From Pseudomonadota bacterium (lineage in GTDB: Bacteria > Pseudomonadota > Gammaproteobacteria > Burkholderiales > Rhodocyclaceae), in the NCBI GenBank assembly GCA_018241685.1, contig JAFEDJ010000069.1, forward strand, positions 1-64,000: a stretch of 64,000 nt of DNA, in the 5' to 3' direction. Below, one piece after another: positions 17,946 through 26,151 of this stretch. Both the position numbers and the translations under genes were made by a program. Within the stretch, counting starts at the first letter, position 1. Every line of letters starts with the position of its first letter. Below the pieces are notes generated by a model that ran no database searches, was not told where the DNA came from, and worked only from the letters and a program-made list of their open reading frames with translations.

Positions 17946-18143
17946 TCAAGCGTAAGGCATCATTGCGCGGATGGACTTTTCGTCCGAAGCATGCACGGCA
18001 GTCATACCGCGCAGCTGGCGCTTGCTCTTGGTGGTCTTCTTGGTCAGGATGTGGCGCTTGAACGCCTGCGAACGCTTGATGCTACCGGAAGCGCGGATCT
18101 TGAACCGCTTGGCGGCGCCGCTCTTGGTCTTCATCTTGGGCAT
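17946..18143 (-). CDS. rpmI: 50S ribosomal protein L35
   Basis: 65 residues, starting MPKMKTKSGAAKRFK and carrying the basic HILTKKTTKSKRQLRG stretch. The frame opens four codons earlier (MEYF), but MPKMKTK is the family start. Between infC and rplT, as in most bacteria. Confidence 0.97.
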   Translation of the reverse strand: MPKMKTKSGAAKRFKIRASGSIKRSQAFKRHILTKKTTKSKRQLRGMTAVHASDEKSIRAMMPYA

Positions 18144-18273
18144 GAAGTACTCCACTTATATCATGGTGCCAGGTGGCTTCCGACTTTCGGAAACGCTTCA
18201 ACAACCCGTCACCACTTGTTCCGGCGGACTATGTTGTCCGCCGTACTCCGGAGCCCGGAGGCCCCGAAAATCC

Positions 18274-18795
18274 TTAGTGCTTCTTCTTCGGCGCGATGAC
18301 CATGATCATCTGGCGCCCTTCCATCTTCGGCATCTGCTCGACTTGGGCGATTTCGTCCAGATCGGCCTTGATGCGCTCGAGCTGGCGCATGCCGAACTCC
18401 TGGTGAGCCATTTCGCGACCGCGGAAACGGAGCGTCACCTTGGCCTTGTCACCATCGTTCAGGAACTTGATCAGGTTACGCAGCTTGATCTGGTAGTCGT
18501 TCTCGTCCGTACCCGGACGCAACTTCACTTCCTTGACCTGGATCTGCTTCTGCTTCTGCTTGGCCTCATGGGCGCGCTTGGCTTCTTCGTACTTGTACTT
18601 GCCGAAGTCCATCAAGCGACACACCGGCGGCTTGGCCATCGGCGCGATCTCTACCAGATCCACACCGGCCTCTTCAGCCGCTTCGAGTGCAGCACGCAGA
18701 GAAACGATGCCGATCTGCTCACCGTCCTCACCCGTCAAGCGCACTTCCGGCACACTAATTTCGCCGTTGATGCGCAGCTTCTTTTCCTGAGCGAT
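18274..18795 (-). CDS. infC: Translation initiation factor IF-3 (AUC start)
   Basis: 173 residues if translation begins at the ATC at 18793-18795. The conserved IF-3 N-terminus (I/M-AQEKKLRINGEIS) is encoded upstream of the first ATG/GTG-type start, and GGAGAC sits 6 bases before the ATC. A rare AUU/AUC start codon is the known basis of IF-3 autoregulation. The N-domain, the lysine-rich linker (KQKQKQIQVKEVKLRPG) and the C-domain ending MVIAPKKKH are complete. It lies downstream of thrS in the operon thrS-infC-rpmI-rplT. Confidence 0.95.
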   Translation of the reverse strand: MAQEKKLRINGEISVPEVRLTGEDGEQIGIVSLRAALEAAEEAGVDLVEIAPMAKPPVCRLMDFGKYKYEEAKRAHEAKQKQKQIQVKEVKLRPGTDENDYQIKLRNLIKFLNDGDKAKVTLRFRGREMAHQEFGMRQLERIKADLDEIAQVEQMPKMEGRQMIMVIAPKKKH

Positions 18796-18823
18796 GGTTC
18801 AAGTCTCCTATGAAAACAAAAAA

Positions 18824-20740
18824 TCAGGCCGTGCCAGCAAACGAGGAAACCTCGTGCTGCCAACGCTCAACAACCGAATCTAGGGTCAGTTGACCGAGGT
18901 CTTGATTTCCTCGGGCGCGCACGGCCACTACATTAGCTGCCTTTTCCTTATCGCCCACGACAAGGATGTACGGCAACTTACGCACGCTATGTTCGCGTAT
19001 TTTATAAGTAATCTTCTCGTTGCGCAAATCAGCCTCGACGCGGAAGCCCCGAGCGCGCAAGGAATTGACCACTTCCGTGACGTAATCCACCTGGGATTCG
19101 GAGATATTCAGCACCACCGCCTGCACCGGCGCCAGCCACATAGGCAAGGCTCCTGCGTAGTTCTCGATCAGGATGCCGATAAAACGCTCCAGCGAACCCA
19201 GGATGGCGCGGTGCAACATCACCGGCGTATGACGGCCGTTATCCTCACCCACGTACTCGGCCCCCAGGCGGGTCGGCATGGAAAAGTCCACCTGGACGGT
19301 GCCGCACTGCCAGGAGCGACCAATCGCGTCCTTGATATGGAATTCGATCTTCGGACCATAGAAGGCACCCTCACCCGGCAGTTCCTCCCACTCCAGACCA
19401 CTGGCACGCAACGCGGAACGCAGGCCGCTCTCGGCCTTGTCCCACACCTCATCCGAACCCACCCGGCTATCCGGACGCAGGGCGAGCTTGACAGCCACAT
19501 CCTTGAAGCCGAAATCCGCATACACCTTGCGCACCAAGGCATTGAAGGCGGTGACTTCGGCCTCGATCTGATCTTCGGTACAGAAGATATGCCCATCATC
19601 CTGGGTGAAGCCGCGCACCCGCATGATGCCGTGCAGCGCACCGGAAGGCTCGTTGCGGTGGCAAGCCCCGAACTCGCCGTAGCGGAGCGGCAGTTCGCGA
19701 TAGGAACGCAGATCGGAATTGAAGATCTGAATGTGCCCCGGGCAATTCATCGGCTTCACCGCGTAATCGCGACTTTCCGATTCGGTGGTGAACATGTTTG
19801 CCTTGTAGTGCTCCCAGTGGCCAGACTTCTCCCACAACGAGCGATCCAGAATCTGCGGACAGCGCACTTCCTGATAGCCATTGTCGCGGTAGACGGCACG
19901 CATGTACTGCTCGACCGCCTGCCAGACCGTCCACCCATTGGGGTGCCAGAACACCAAGCCCGGCGCCTCTTCCTGCAGATGAAAGAGATCGAGCTGCTTG
20001 CCCAGACGGCGATGATCCCGCTTCTCAGCCTCTTCCAGCATGTGCAGGTAGGCCTCCTGATCCTCCTTCTTGGCCCAGGCAGTACCGTAGATACGCTGCA
20101 GCATCTCGTTCTTGGAGTCACCGCGCCAGTAGGCGCCAGCCACCTTCATCAGCTTGAAGACTTTCAGCTTGCCGGTGGACGGCACGTGAGGGCCGCGGCA
20201 CAGGTCGGTGAAATCACCCTCCCGATACAGGGAGACATCCTGATCTTCCGGGATCGACGCAATGATCTCGGCCTTGTAGTGCTCGCCAATGGACTTGAAG
20301 TACGCCACCGCCTCGTCCCGCGGCAGCACGCTGCGCTCGACGGGGATATCACGCTTGGCGAGCTCGGCCATGCGCGCCTCGATCGCCACCAGATCTTCCG
20401 GCGTAAACGGGCGCTTGTAGGAAAAGTCGTAGTAAAAGCCGTTTTCGATCACCGGCCCGATGGTCACCTGCGCCTCCGGAAACAGCTCTTTGACCGCATA
20501 GGCGAGCAAGTGGGCTGTCGAGTGGCGGATGACCTCGAGACCGTCAGAGTCCTTATCCGTAACGATCGACAGCGCCACATCGGACTCGATCAAATAGGAG
20601 GTATCGACCAGATTGCCTTCAATCTTGCCGGCAAGAGCTGCCTTGGCAAGGCCGGTACCAATCGACGCAGCAACCTGGGCAATGGTTACAGGCTGTTCAA
20701 AACTACGAACAGAACCGTCGGGCAGGGTGATGTTGGGCAT
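18824..20740 (-). CDS. thrS: Threonyl-tRNA synthetase
   Basis: 638 residues. Order: N-terminal TGS domain (1-~62), editing domain with HSTAHLLAYA (His pair near 73-77), class II catalytic core with the zinc-ligand region MNCPGHIQIF and motif 2 RNEPSGALHG, and anticodon-binding domain from about residue 535. Cytoplasmic. First gene of the operon with infC, rpmI and rplT. The only gap above it contains a terminator hairpin and then tRNA-Val. Confidence 0.97.
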   Translation of the reverse strand: MPNITLPDGSVRSFEQPVTIAQVAASIGTGLAKAALAGKIEGNLVDTSYLIESDVALSIVTDKDSDGLEVIRHSTAHLLAYAVKELFPEAQVTIGPVIENGFYYDFSYKRPFTPEDLVAIEARMAELAKRDIPVERSVLPRDEAVAYFKSIGEHYKAEIIASIPEDQDVSLYREGDFTDLCRGPHVPSTGKLKVFKLMKVAGAYWRGDSKNEMLQRIYGTAWAKKEDQEAYLHMLEEAEKRDHRRLGKQLDLFHLQEEAPGLVFWHPNGWTVWQAVEQYMRAVYRDNGYQEVRCPQILDRSLWEKSGHWEHYKANMFTTESESRDYAVKPMNCPGHIQIFNSDLRSYRELPLRYGEFGACHRNEPSGALHGIMRVRGFTQDDGHIFCTEDQIEAEVTAFNALVRKVYADFGFKDVAVKLALRPDSRVGSDEVWDKAESGLRSALRASGLEWEELPGEGAFYGPKIEFHIKDAIGRSWQCGTVQVDFSMPTRLGAEYVGEDNGRHTPVMLHRAILGSLERFIGILIENYAGALPMWLAPVQAVVLNISESQVDYVTEVVNSLRARGFRVEADLRNEKITYKIREHSVRKLPYILVVGDKEKAANVVAVRARGNQDLGQLTLDSVVERWQHEVSSFAGTA

Positions 20741-20770
20741 GGTGGCTCGCTCAAAGGAAAAATCTGGGCA

Positions 20771-20802
20771 AAAAAAAAGTGCGGCCGAGCCGCACTTTTT
20801 TC
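20771..20802 (-). terminator. Terminator between tRNA-Val and thrS
   Basis: GTGCGGC (20779-20785) and GCCGCAC (20789-20795) with a 3-base loop, flanked by A8 and T7, so it can act on both strands. On the minus strand it ends tRNA-Val transcription about 30 bases before the thrS start codon, leaving little room for a separate thrS promoter. Confidence 0.9.
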
Positions 20803-20891
20803 TCTACCGAAAAACGCCTTGCAGGCTGACTCGACACAATTCAGTCAAGGGCGCTGCAAGTTCGAAACATTGCGTTTTCCTCTTAGGTGTT

Positions 20892-20968
20892 TGGTAGGCG
20901 CGATTGGACTCGAACCAACGACCCCCACCATGTCAAGGTGGTGCTCTAACCAGCTGAGCTACGCGCCT
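20892..20968 (-). tRNA. tRNA-Val (anticodon GAC)
   Basis: On the minus strand a 77-nt cloverleaf: acceptor AGGCGCG/CGCGCCT with discriminator A and encoded CCA, D-arm TAGCTCAGCTGGTTAGAGCA, anticodon stem CCACC/GGTGG with loop TTGACAT (anticodon GAC, reading GUC/GUU), and TPsiC loop GGTTCGAGTCC. Confidence 0.97.
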
Positions 20969-21015
20969 AAGAAGCCCGCATTATAGATGAGCTACAGAAA
21001 TTGTCAACACTATTT

Positions 21016-21828
21016 TCACTCCCTCGTTTCCACCTGCGGCCAAGCCGCCAGGAAGCGCTGCCAATGGGGTGCCGCCACACGGCTGAGAGACTCCCGCACG
21101 AACGCGATCTCCGCGTCGTACTGCGTCTTGTCGAGTGCTCCGCGCATCAACTGGAAACGCAGGAACACGAGGTAGGTGTTGACCACATCGGTCTCGCAAT
21201 AATCGCGAATCTCGCCGATGCGCCCTTCGCAGTACCCTTTCCACACCGCCGAACCATCCATACCCAGCTTGCCTGGAAACCCCATCAGCTTGGCCAGATC
21301 ATCCAGCGGAGCGTTGGCACGCGGTTGATACAGCGCAAGCAGGTCCATCAGATCCAGGTGGCGGGTGTGGTAGCGGCTGATGTAGTTGTTCCACTTGAAA
21401 TCGCGGGAATCGTGGAAGTCCCCATCTCCAAGGTCCCAATAACGGGGCGCCGTGATTCCGTGCAGCATGCCGCGATAATGCAACACAGGCAGATCAAAGC
21501 CGCCGCCGTTCCACGATACGATCTGCGGCGTGAAGCGTTCGATGCCATCGAAGAAGCGCTGGATCAGTTGCCCTTCCGTGCACTCCGGCTCCGACAGGGA
21601 AAAAACCCGGAACTGACTCGCATCACGCAACGCGCAGGAAATAGTGACGACCCGCTGCAGGTGATGGGGCAGGAAATCTGTGCCGTTCGCCGCCCGTCGC
21701 TGCTGAAAAGCAAACTCGGCCACCTCCTCGTCCGGGAGTTCAGCGGGCAGCCCGTGCAGGACGCGGATCCCTTCGACATCCGGGATCGTCTCGATGTCGA
21801 AAACGAGAGTGGTGGCCAAGGCAGCCAT
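21016..21828 (-). CDS. Predicted 3'-5' exonuclease (PolB-like)
   Basis: 270 residues of the DnaQ-like superfamily related to the PolB proofreading domain. ExoI TLVFDIETIPD (about 8-18) and ExoII SWNGGGFDLPVL (about 105-116) are intact; ExoIII lies in the RDYCETDVVNTYLVF stretch near 222. It probably trims nucleic-acid 3' ends in the cytoplasm. The start overlaps the cysM stop by one base (TGATG), so the pair is co-translated, although the functional link to cysteine synthesis is unclear. Confidence 0.88.
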   Translation of the reverse strand: MAALATTLVFDIETIPDVEGIRVLHGLPAELPDEEVAEFAFQQRRAANGTDFLPHHLQRVVTISCALRDASQFRVFSLSEPECTEGQLIQRFFDGIERFTPQIVSWNGGGFDLPVLHYRGMLHGITAPRYWDLGDGDFHDSRDFKWNNYISRYHTRHLDLMDLLALYQPRANAPLDDLAKLMGFPGKLGMDGSAVWKGYCEGRIGEIRDYCETDVVNTYLVFLRFQLMRGALDKTQYDAEIAFVRESLSRVAAPHWQRFLAAWPQVETRE

Positions 21829-22718
21829 CAGGCAGGAAACACCCCGGTAGACAGGTAACGATCTCCCCGGTCGCAGACGACGGAGACGATGACCGCATTC
21901 TCGACCTGTTCAGCCAGGCGTAGCGCGACATGCATCGCACCACCGGAAGAAATACCGGCAAAGATGCCCTCCTCCCGCGCCAAGCGACGGGTCATTTCTT
22001 CAGCGTCGGCCTGGGCCACGTACTCCAGGTGATCAACTTTGCTCTTGTCGTAGATCTTCGGCAGATAAGCCTCTGGCCACTTGCGGATCCCAGGGATCTG
22101 CGCGCCTTCGGTCGGCTGGCAACCGATGATCTGGATCGCCGGATTCTGCACCTTCAGGTAGGCGGAAACCCCCATGATGGTACCAGTGGTACCCATGCTG
22201 CTGATGAAGTGGGTGATCGTTCCACCGGTCTGTTGCCAGATCTCCGGTCCGGTGCCATCGATGTGCGCCTGGGGATTGTCCGGGTTGGCGAACTGGTCGA
22301 GGATCACGCCCCGCCCCTCGTCACGCATCTTTTCGGCCACATCGCGGGCGAGCTCCATGCCGCCCTCTTTCGGGGTCAGCACCAGTTCGGCACCAAAGGC
22401 ACGCATCGTCTGCCGGCGCTCGATGCTCTGGTTCTCCGGCATGACCAGGATCATGCCGTAGCCGCGAATCGCCGCTGCCATCGCCAATGCGATGCCGGTG
22501 TTGCCGCTGGTTGCTTCGATCAGCGTATCGCCAGGGCGAATGTCACCGCGCAACTCGGCCCGCAGAATCATCGACATGGCCGGCCTGTCCTTCACCGAGC
22601 CAGCCGGATTGTTACCTTCCAGCTTGGCCAGGATGACGTTGTTGTGCCCTGCCGTGATGCGCTTGAGACGGACCAGGGGGGTTTGCCCCACGTAGTCCTC
22701 GAGTGTTTTGAATTCCAT
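21828..22718 (-). CDS. cysM: Cysteine synthase B
   Basis: 296 residues. A PLP enzyme making cysteine (or S-sulfocysteine) from O-acetylserine. The PLP lysine motif NNPAGSVKDRPA is at about 36-47, the substrate loop ATSGNTGIALA near 66 and GTTGTIMG near 172. The CysM-type LEGNNPAGSVKDR sequence favours CysM over CysK. I start at MEFKTLEDY (22718); the frame opens four codons earlier. Confidence 0.95.
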   Translation of the reverse strand: MEFKTLEDYVGQTPLVRLKRITAGHNNVILAKLEGNNPAGSVKDRPAMSMILRAELRGDIRPGDTLIEATSGNTGIALAMAAAIRGYGMILVMPENQSIERRQTMRAFGAELVLTPKEGGMELARDVAEKMRDEGRGVILDQFANPDNPQAHIDGTGPEIWQQTGGTITHFISSMGTTGTIMGVSAYLKVQNPAIQIIGCQPTEGAQIPGIRKWPEAYLPKIYDKSKVDHLEYVAQADAEEMTRRLAREEGIFAGISSGGAMHVALRLAEQVENAVIVSVVCDRGDRYLSTGVFPA

Positions 22719-22832
22719 GATTCTGTCCAATGGGATGCCGGATTGAAGCGATCATACCGAACGCCACCTCAAGCCAGACAAGCAAACCCTGAGCCATCCG
22801 GTCAGCGCCGCCTACACCTGCTCCGCCGGATG

Positions 22833-22858
22833 AAAAAGGGGCTTCTGACGGAAGCCCC
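22833..22858 (-). terminator. Terminator of ugd
   Basis: GGGGCTTC (22838-22845) pairs with GAAGCCCC (22851-22858), followed on the minus strand by TTTTT. It separates ugd from cysM. Confidence 0.88.
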
Positions 22859-22887
22859 CGAAACAATTTGTCAGTTTTGCGCCAGAC

Positions 22888-24210
22888 TTACGGCCGGCCG
22901 ATGCTCAGGTAGGTGAGCCCAGCCTGACGCGGCAGCTTCGGATCGAAGATGTTACGCCCATCGAAGATGATTGGCGTCTTCAGCTTTTCCTTGATGACCT
23001 GGAAGTCCGGACTACGGAACTCCTTCCACTCGGTCACGATCAGCAGCGCGTCCGCCTCATCGAGGGCCTGCATCGGGCGATCAGCGTAACGCAGACGCGG
23101 CTCATCGCCGAAAATCCGGCGCGTCTCAGGCATCGCAACCGGATCGTAAGCCGTCACCGTCGCGCCGCGGCGGAACAGCTCGGCGATGATCACCCGGCTG
23201 GGTGCCTCACGCATATCGTCGGTGTTCGGCTTGAAGGCCAGGCCCCAGATGGCAAAGTTACGCCCTGACAGATCCTCACCAAACTCGGCGACGATCTTGT
23301 TCACCAGTACGAGCTTCTGCGCGTCGTTGGCATCCTCCACCGCGTTCAGCACGCGCAGCGCATGCCCCTCGTCAGCACCGGTCCGGATGAGCGCCTTGAC
23401 GTCCTTTGGGAAACAGGAACCACCATAGCCACAACCCGCATACAGGAAGTGATAGCCGATACGCGGATCGCTGCCGATGCCCTGGCGAACCAGCTCGATG
23501 TCGGCCCCGAGGGATTCGGCCAGCAAGGCCAGTTCGTTCATGAAGCTGATACGGGTGGCCAGCATCGCGTTGGCGGCGTACTTGGTCAGCTCTGCGCTGC
23601 GCAGATCCATGATAAGCAGCTTCTCGTGGTTCCGCTGAAAGGGCGCATACAAGGCCTTCATCAGGAAAATCGCCTGATCATCCTCCGCACCGACGACGAT
23701 GCGGTCCGGGCGCATGAAATCTTCAACCGCCGCACCTTCCTTGAGGAACTCCGGGTTGGACACGATGCTGTACGGGATGGCCTCGCCACGCGCATCGAGC
23801 TCAGCCTGCACCGCTGCCTTGACCTTGTCCGCCGTACCTACCGGCACGGTGCTCTTGTCGACGATCACCTTGTAGTCGGTCATGTGCCGACCGATTGCGC
23901 GAGCGGCAGACAGAACGTACTGCAGGTCGGCGGAACCGTCCTCATCCGGCGGCGTACCGACGGCGATGAACTGGATGGTGCCAAACTGCACCGCTGCCTG
24001 GACATCCGTCGTGAAATGCAGACGCCCCGCAGCCACGTTACGTGCAACGACCTGATCCAGGCCCGGCTCGTGAATGGGAATCCCGCCCTCCTCAAGAATC
24101 CGGATCTTCTCGGGATCCAGATCGAGGCACAGCACGTCGTTGCCCATCTCTGCCAGACAGGCCCCTGACACCAAGCCCACGTACCCAGTGCCGACTACAG
24201 TGATTTTCAT
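22888..24210 (-). CDS. ugd: UDP-glucose 6-dehydrogenase
   Basis: 440 residues. Oxidises UDP-glucose to UDP-glucuronate with two NAD+, feeding capsule, exopolysaccharide or LPS sugar synthesis. The N-terminal Rossmann motif GTGYVGLVSGACLAEMG (7-23), catalytic cysteine in GCGYGGSCFPKD (about 254-265) and C-terminal UDP-binding domain are intact. 57 bases downstream of lapB, so probably on the lapAB transcript. Confidence 0.96.
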   Translation of the reverse strand: MKITVVGTGYVGLVSGACLAEMGNDVLCLDLDPEKIRILEEGGIPIHEPGLDQVVARNVAAGRLHFTTDVQAAVQFGTIQFIAVGTPPDEDGSADLQYVLSAARAIGRHMTDYKVIVDKSTVPVGTADKVKAAVQAELDARGEAIPYSIVSNPEFLKEGAAVEDFMRPDRIVVGAEDDQAIFLMKALYAPFQRNHEKLLIMDLRSAELTKYAANAMLATRISFMNELALLAESLGADIELVRQGIGSDPRIGYHFLYAGCGYGGSCFPKDVKALIRTGADEGHALRVLNAVEDANDAQKLVLVNKIVAEFGEDLSGRNFAIWGLAFKPNTDDMREAPSRVIIAELFRRGATVTAYDPVAMPETRRIFGDEPRLRYADRPMQALDEADALLIVTEWKEFRSPDFQVIKEKLKTPIIFDGRNIFDPKLPRQAGLTYLSIGRP

Positions 24211-24267
24211 ACGCTTATTTCCAATGAAGAATCCAGAAAACGTGCCAACTGCGCCCCTTAAGTGGTG

Positions 24268-25443
24268 CTATGGGGCCAGATCGAATTCCTCGGTCCGCTT
24301 TGGAGGGTAGGTTTCCCAACCACCACAGGCGGGACAGCGCCAGTAAAACTGCCGGGCCTTGAAGCCACAGGCTTCGCAGCGGTAACGCGCCACGCGTCGC
24401 GTGTGACCATGAACCAATCCTTTCACCAGTTCAATGTCGGTCCGCTGCGCCACTGGAGCGGTAAGAAGGGCAGCCTCCAGCAACTTGTCGAGCCCCAGCA
24501 GTGTGGGGTTGCGGCGTAGTTCATCGCGCACGAGGTTATACGCAGCCTGCGGGCCCTCCTGCTGCAACTCCCATTGAAACAAGGCATCCAGCAAATCAAG
24601 GGATGGATATTGATCGAGGTAGCTGCGCAGCAGCTGCATCCCCTGCTCCAGCTCACCCAGGCGCCGGTAGGCGTCCATGATCCGCTCCGCGACCAGCGCG
24701 AGATAAACCGGGTTCTGGCTCTCGACTCGCTTCCAGGCATCAAGCGCAGCCCGGTCATCCCCCCGCGCAGCGTGCAGATCGCCAAGCAACATGCTCGCAC
24801 GCACCGATTTCCGGCTCATTTCAAGCGCGCGCGTCAGGCCCTCTTCCGCGTCATCAAAGCGGGAATTGGCAAGGTCTGCTGCGGCAAGTTCGCAATGGAA
24901 GTTCGAAACCTCCTTTTCCCACAGCACGCTTTCATGCTCAGGCAAGGCCTTCGCCGTATCGATCGCCTTGCGCCAGTCCTTCTCCTGCTGGTAGATATCC
25001 AGCAAGTTCTTCAGCGCAAAATCGTTGGCTCGGCTGCCACGCAACTGCAGGAAAACGGCCTCGGCACGGTCGAGCAAGCCCGCCTTCAGAAAGTCGAGGC
25101 CGAGTTCCGAAAGAGCCTGGAGGCGCTGATCCTCGGACAGATCATCGCGATCAACCAGGTTCTGGTGCATTCGGATAGCCCGGTCTGTTTCTCCGCGACG
25201 GCGAAACAGACTACCAAGCGCAAAATGCAGCTCGACGGTCTGATTGTCGATCTTCACCGCCTCGATGAAGGCATCGATCGCCTTGTCCGGCTGCTCGTTG
25301 AGCAAAAAATTGAGCCCGGTCAGATACGTCCGCGGCAATGCCCGCGACTCCTTGACCAGATGTTTGATATCGATGCGGGCCGCCAGCCACCCCAACACGA
25401 AAAACAGGGGAAAGGCCAGCAACCACCAGAGTTCGAATTCCAT
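24268..25443 (-). CDS. lapB: Lipopolysaccharide assembly protein LapB
   Basis: 391 residues. One N-terminal membrane anchor (WWLLAFPLFFVLGWLAA, about 6-22), an array of TPR motifs (about 35-340) and a C-terminal rubredoxin-like metal site with CEACGF and CPACGG. In E. coli LapB (YciM) is the inner-membrane adaptor that directs FtsH to LpxC and so limits lipid A synthesis. Follows lapA by 5 bases. Confidence 0.95.
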   Translation of the reverse strand: MEFELWWLLAFPLFFVLGWLAARIDIKHLVKESRALPRTYLTGLNFLLNEQPDKAIDAFIEAVKIDNQTVELHFALGSLFRRRGETDRAIRMHQNLVDRDDLSEDQRLQALSELGLDFLKAGLLDRAEAVFLQLRGSRANDFALKNLLDIYQQEKDWRKAIDTAKALPEHESVLWEKEVSNFHCELAAADLANSRFDDAEEGLTRALEMSRKSVRASMLLGDLHAARGDDRAALDAWKRVESQNPVYLALVAERIMDAYRRLGELEQGMQLLRSYLDQYPSLDLLDALFQWELQQEGPQAAYNLVRDELRRNPTLLGLDKLLEAALLTAPVAQRTDIELVKGLVHGHTRRVARYRCEACGFKARQFYWRCPACGGWETYPPKRTEEFDLAP

Positions 25444-25448
25444 AGGGA

Positions 25449-25754
25449 CTAGTAGCTCTCGGGAAGATCAGGGCCACTAACCACTGGGGCGCCGCTACGC
25501 ACCTCCGGCATACCCTCCCCCCCCTTGCCGCGGAGTTGACTGATCTCACGTTGCTGGCGATACACGGTCGCGAGCGTTGCGCTCACGCCGATCAGCACGC
25601 CAATGACGACAAAGAGCAGGATGACCAGCACCAAGGGCACTTGCCACTGTCTGCCAAAGAAGAAATTCAGGACCACCACTTCATCATTCTTCAGTGCAAA
25701 GCCAAACAGCACCAAGAAGAGGAAGAGCCTGACAAGCCATATGAGAGCACGCAT
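25449..25754 (-). CDS. lapA: LapA-family membrane protein
   Basis: 101 residues: two membrane helices (about 3-20 and 39-62) followed by a short coiled-coil-like cytoplasmic stretch and a variable tail. Matches the LapA (DUF1049) family partner of LapB. ATG at 25754 chosen over an in-frame start 9 codons upstream because family proteins begin just before the first helix. Confidence 0.9.
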   Translation of the reverse strand: MRALIWLVRLFLFLVLFGFALKNDEVVVLNFFFGRQWQVPLVLVILLFVVIGVLIGVSATLATVYRQQREISQLRGKGGEGMPEVRSGAPVVSGPDLPESY

Positions 25755-25780
25755 GGCCGAAATTATCCCCGACGTGGACA

Positions 25781-25809
25781 AAAAAAAGAAGGCGGCTTAC
25801 GCCGCCTTC
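25781..25809 (-). terminator. Terminator of the rpsA-ihfB transcript
   Basis: GAAGGCGGC (25788-25796), loop TTAC, GCCGCCTTC (25801-25809), then seven to eight T on the minus strand. It lies between ihfB and lapA, so lapA-lapB-ugd need their own promoter or read-through. Confidence 0.9.
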
Positions 25810-25855
25810 CTGCTCGAGCTTCTGGCCACCGGACGAGACCGCATCATGGACGGGA

Positions 25856-26140
25856 TCAACCCATCATGTCGACGCGCTCCCGCAACTCCTTGCCTGCCTT
25901 GAAATGCGGAACATACTTCTCCGGCACTTGCACCTTTTCACCCGACTTGGGATTGCGCCCAACGCGCGGGGGGCGGTAATTCAAGGCAAAGCTGCCAAAG
26001 CCGCGGATCTCGATGCGATCACCTCGCGACAAGGCGTCGGTCATCGCATCGAGAATCATCTTGACCGCGAACTCGGCGTCCTTCGCAACCAGCTGGGGAA
26101 AACGCTCCGCCAGCCGGGCGATGAGCTCCGACTTGGTCAT
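25856..26140 (-). CDS. ihfB: Integration host factor subunit beta
   Basis: 94 residues beginning MTKSELIARLAERFPQL, with the DNABII arm GRNPKSGEKV. Forms the IHF heterodimer with IhfA (encoded at 13775-14080). 11 bases after rpsA, the usual rpsA-ihfB pair. Confidence 0.97.
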   Translation of the reverse strand: MTKSELIARLAERFPQLVAKDAEFAVKMILDAMTDALSRGDRIEIRGFGSFALNYRPPRVGRNPKSGEKVQVPEKYVPHFKAGKELRERVDMMG

Positions 26141-26151
26141 GCCCGAACCGC

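Noticed and set aside
22612..22866. An 84-codon minus-strand frame overlapping the ugd terminator and cysM start
   Set aside because: It contains the terminator hairpin and has no conserved features.
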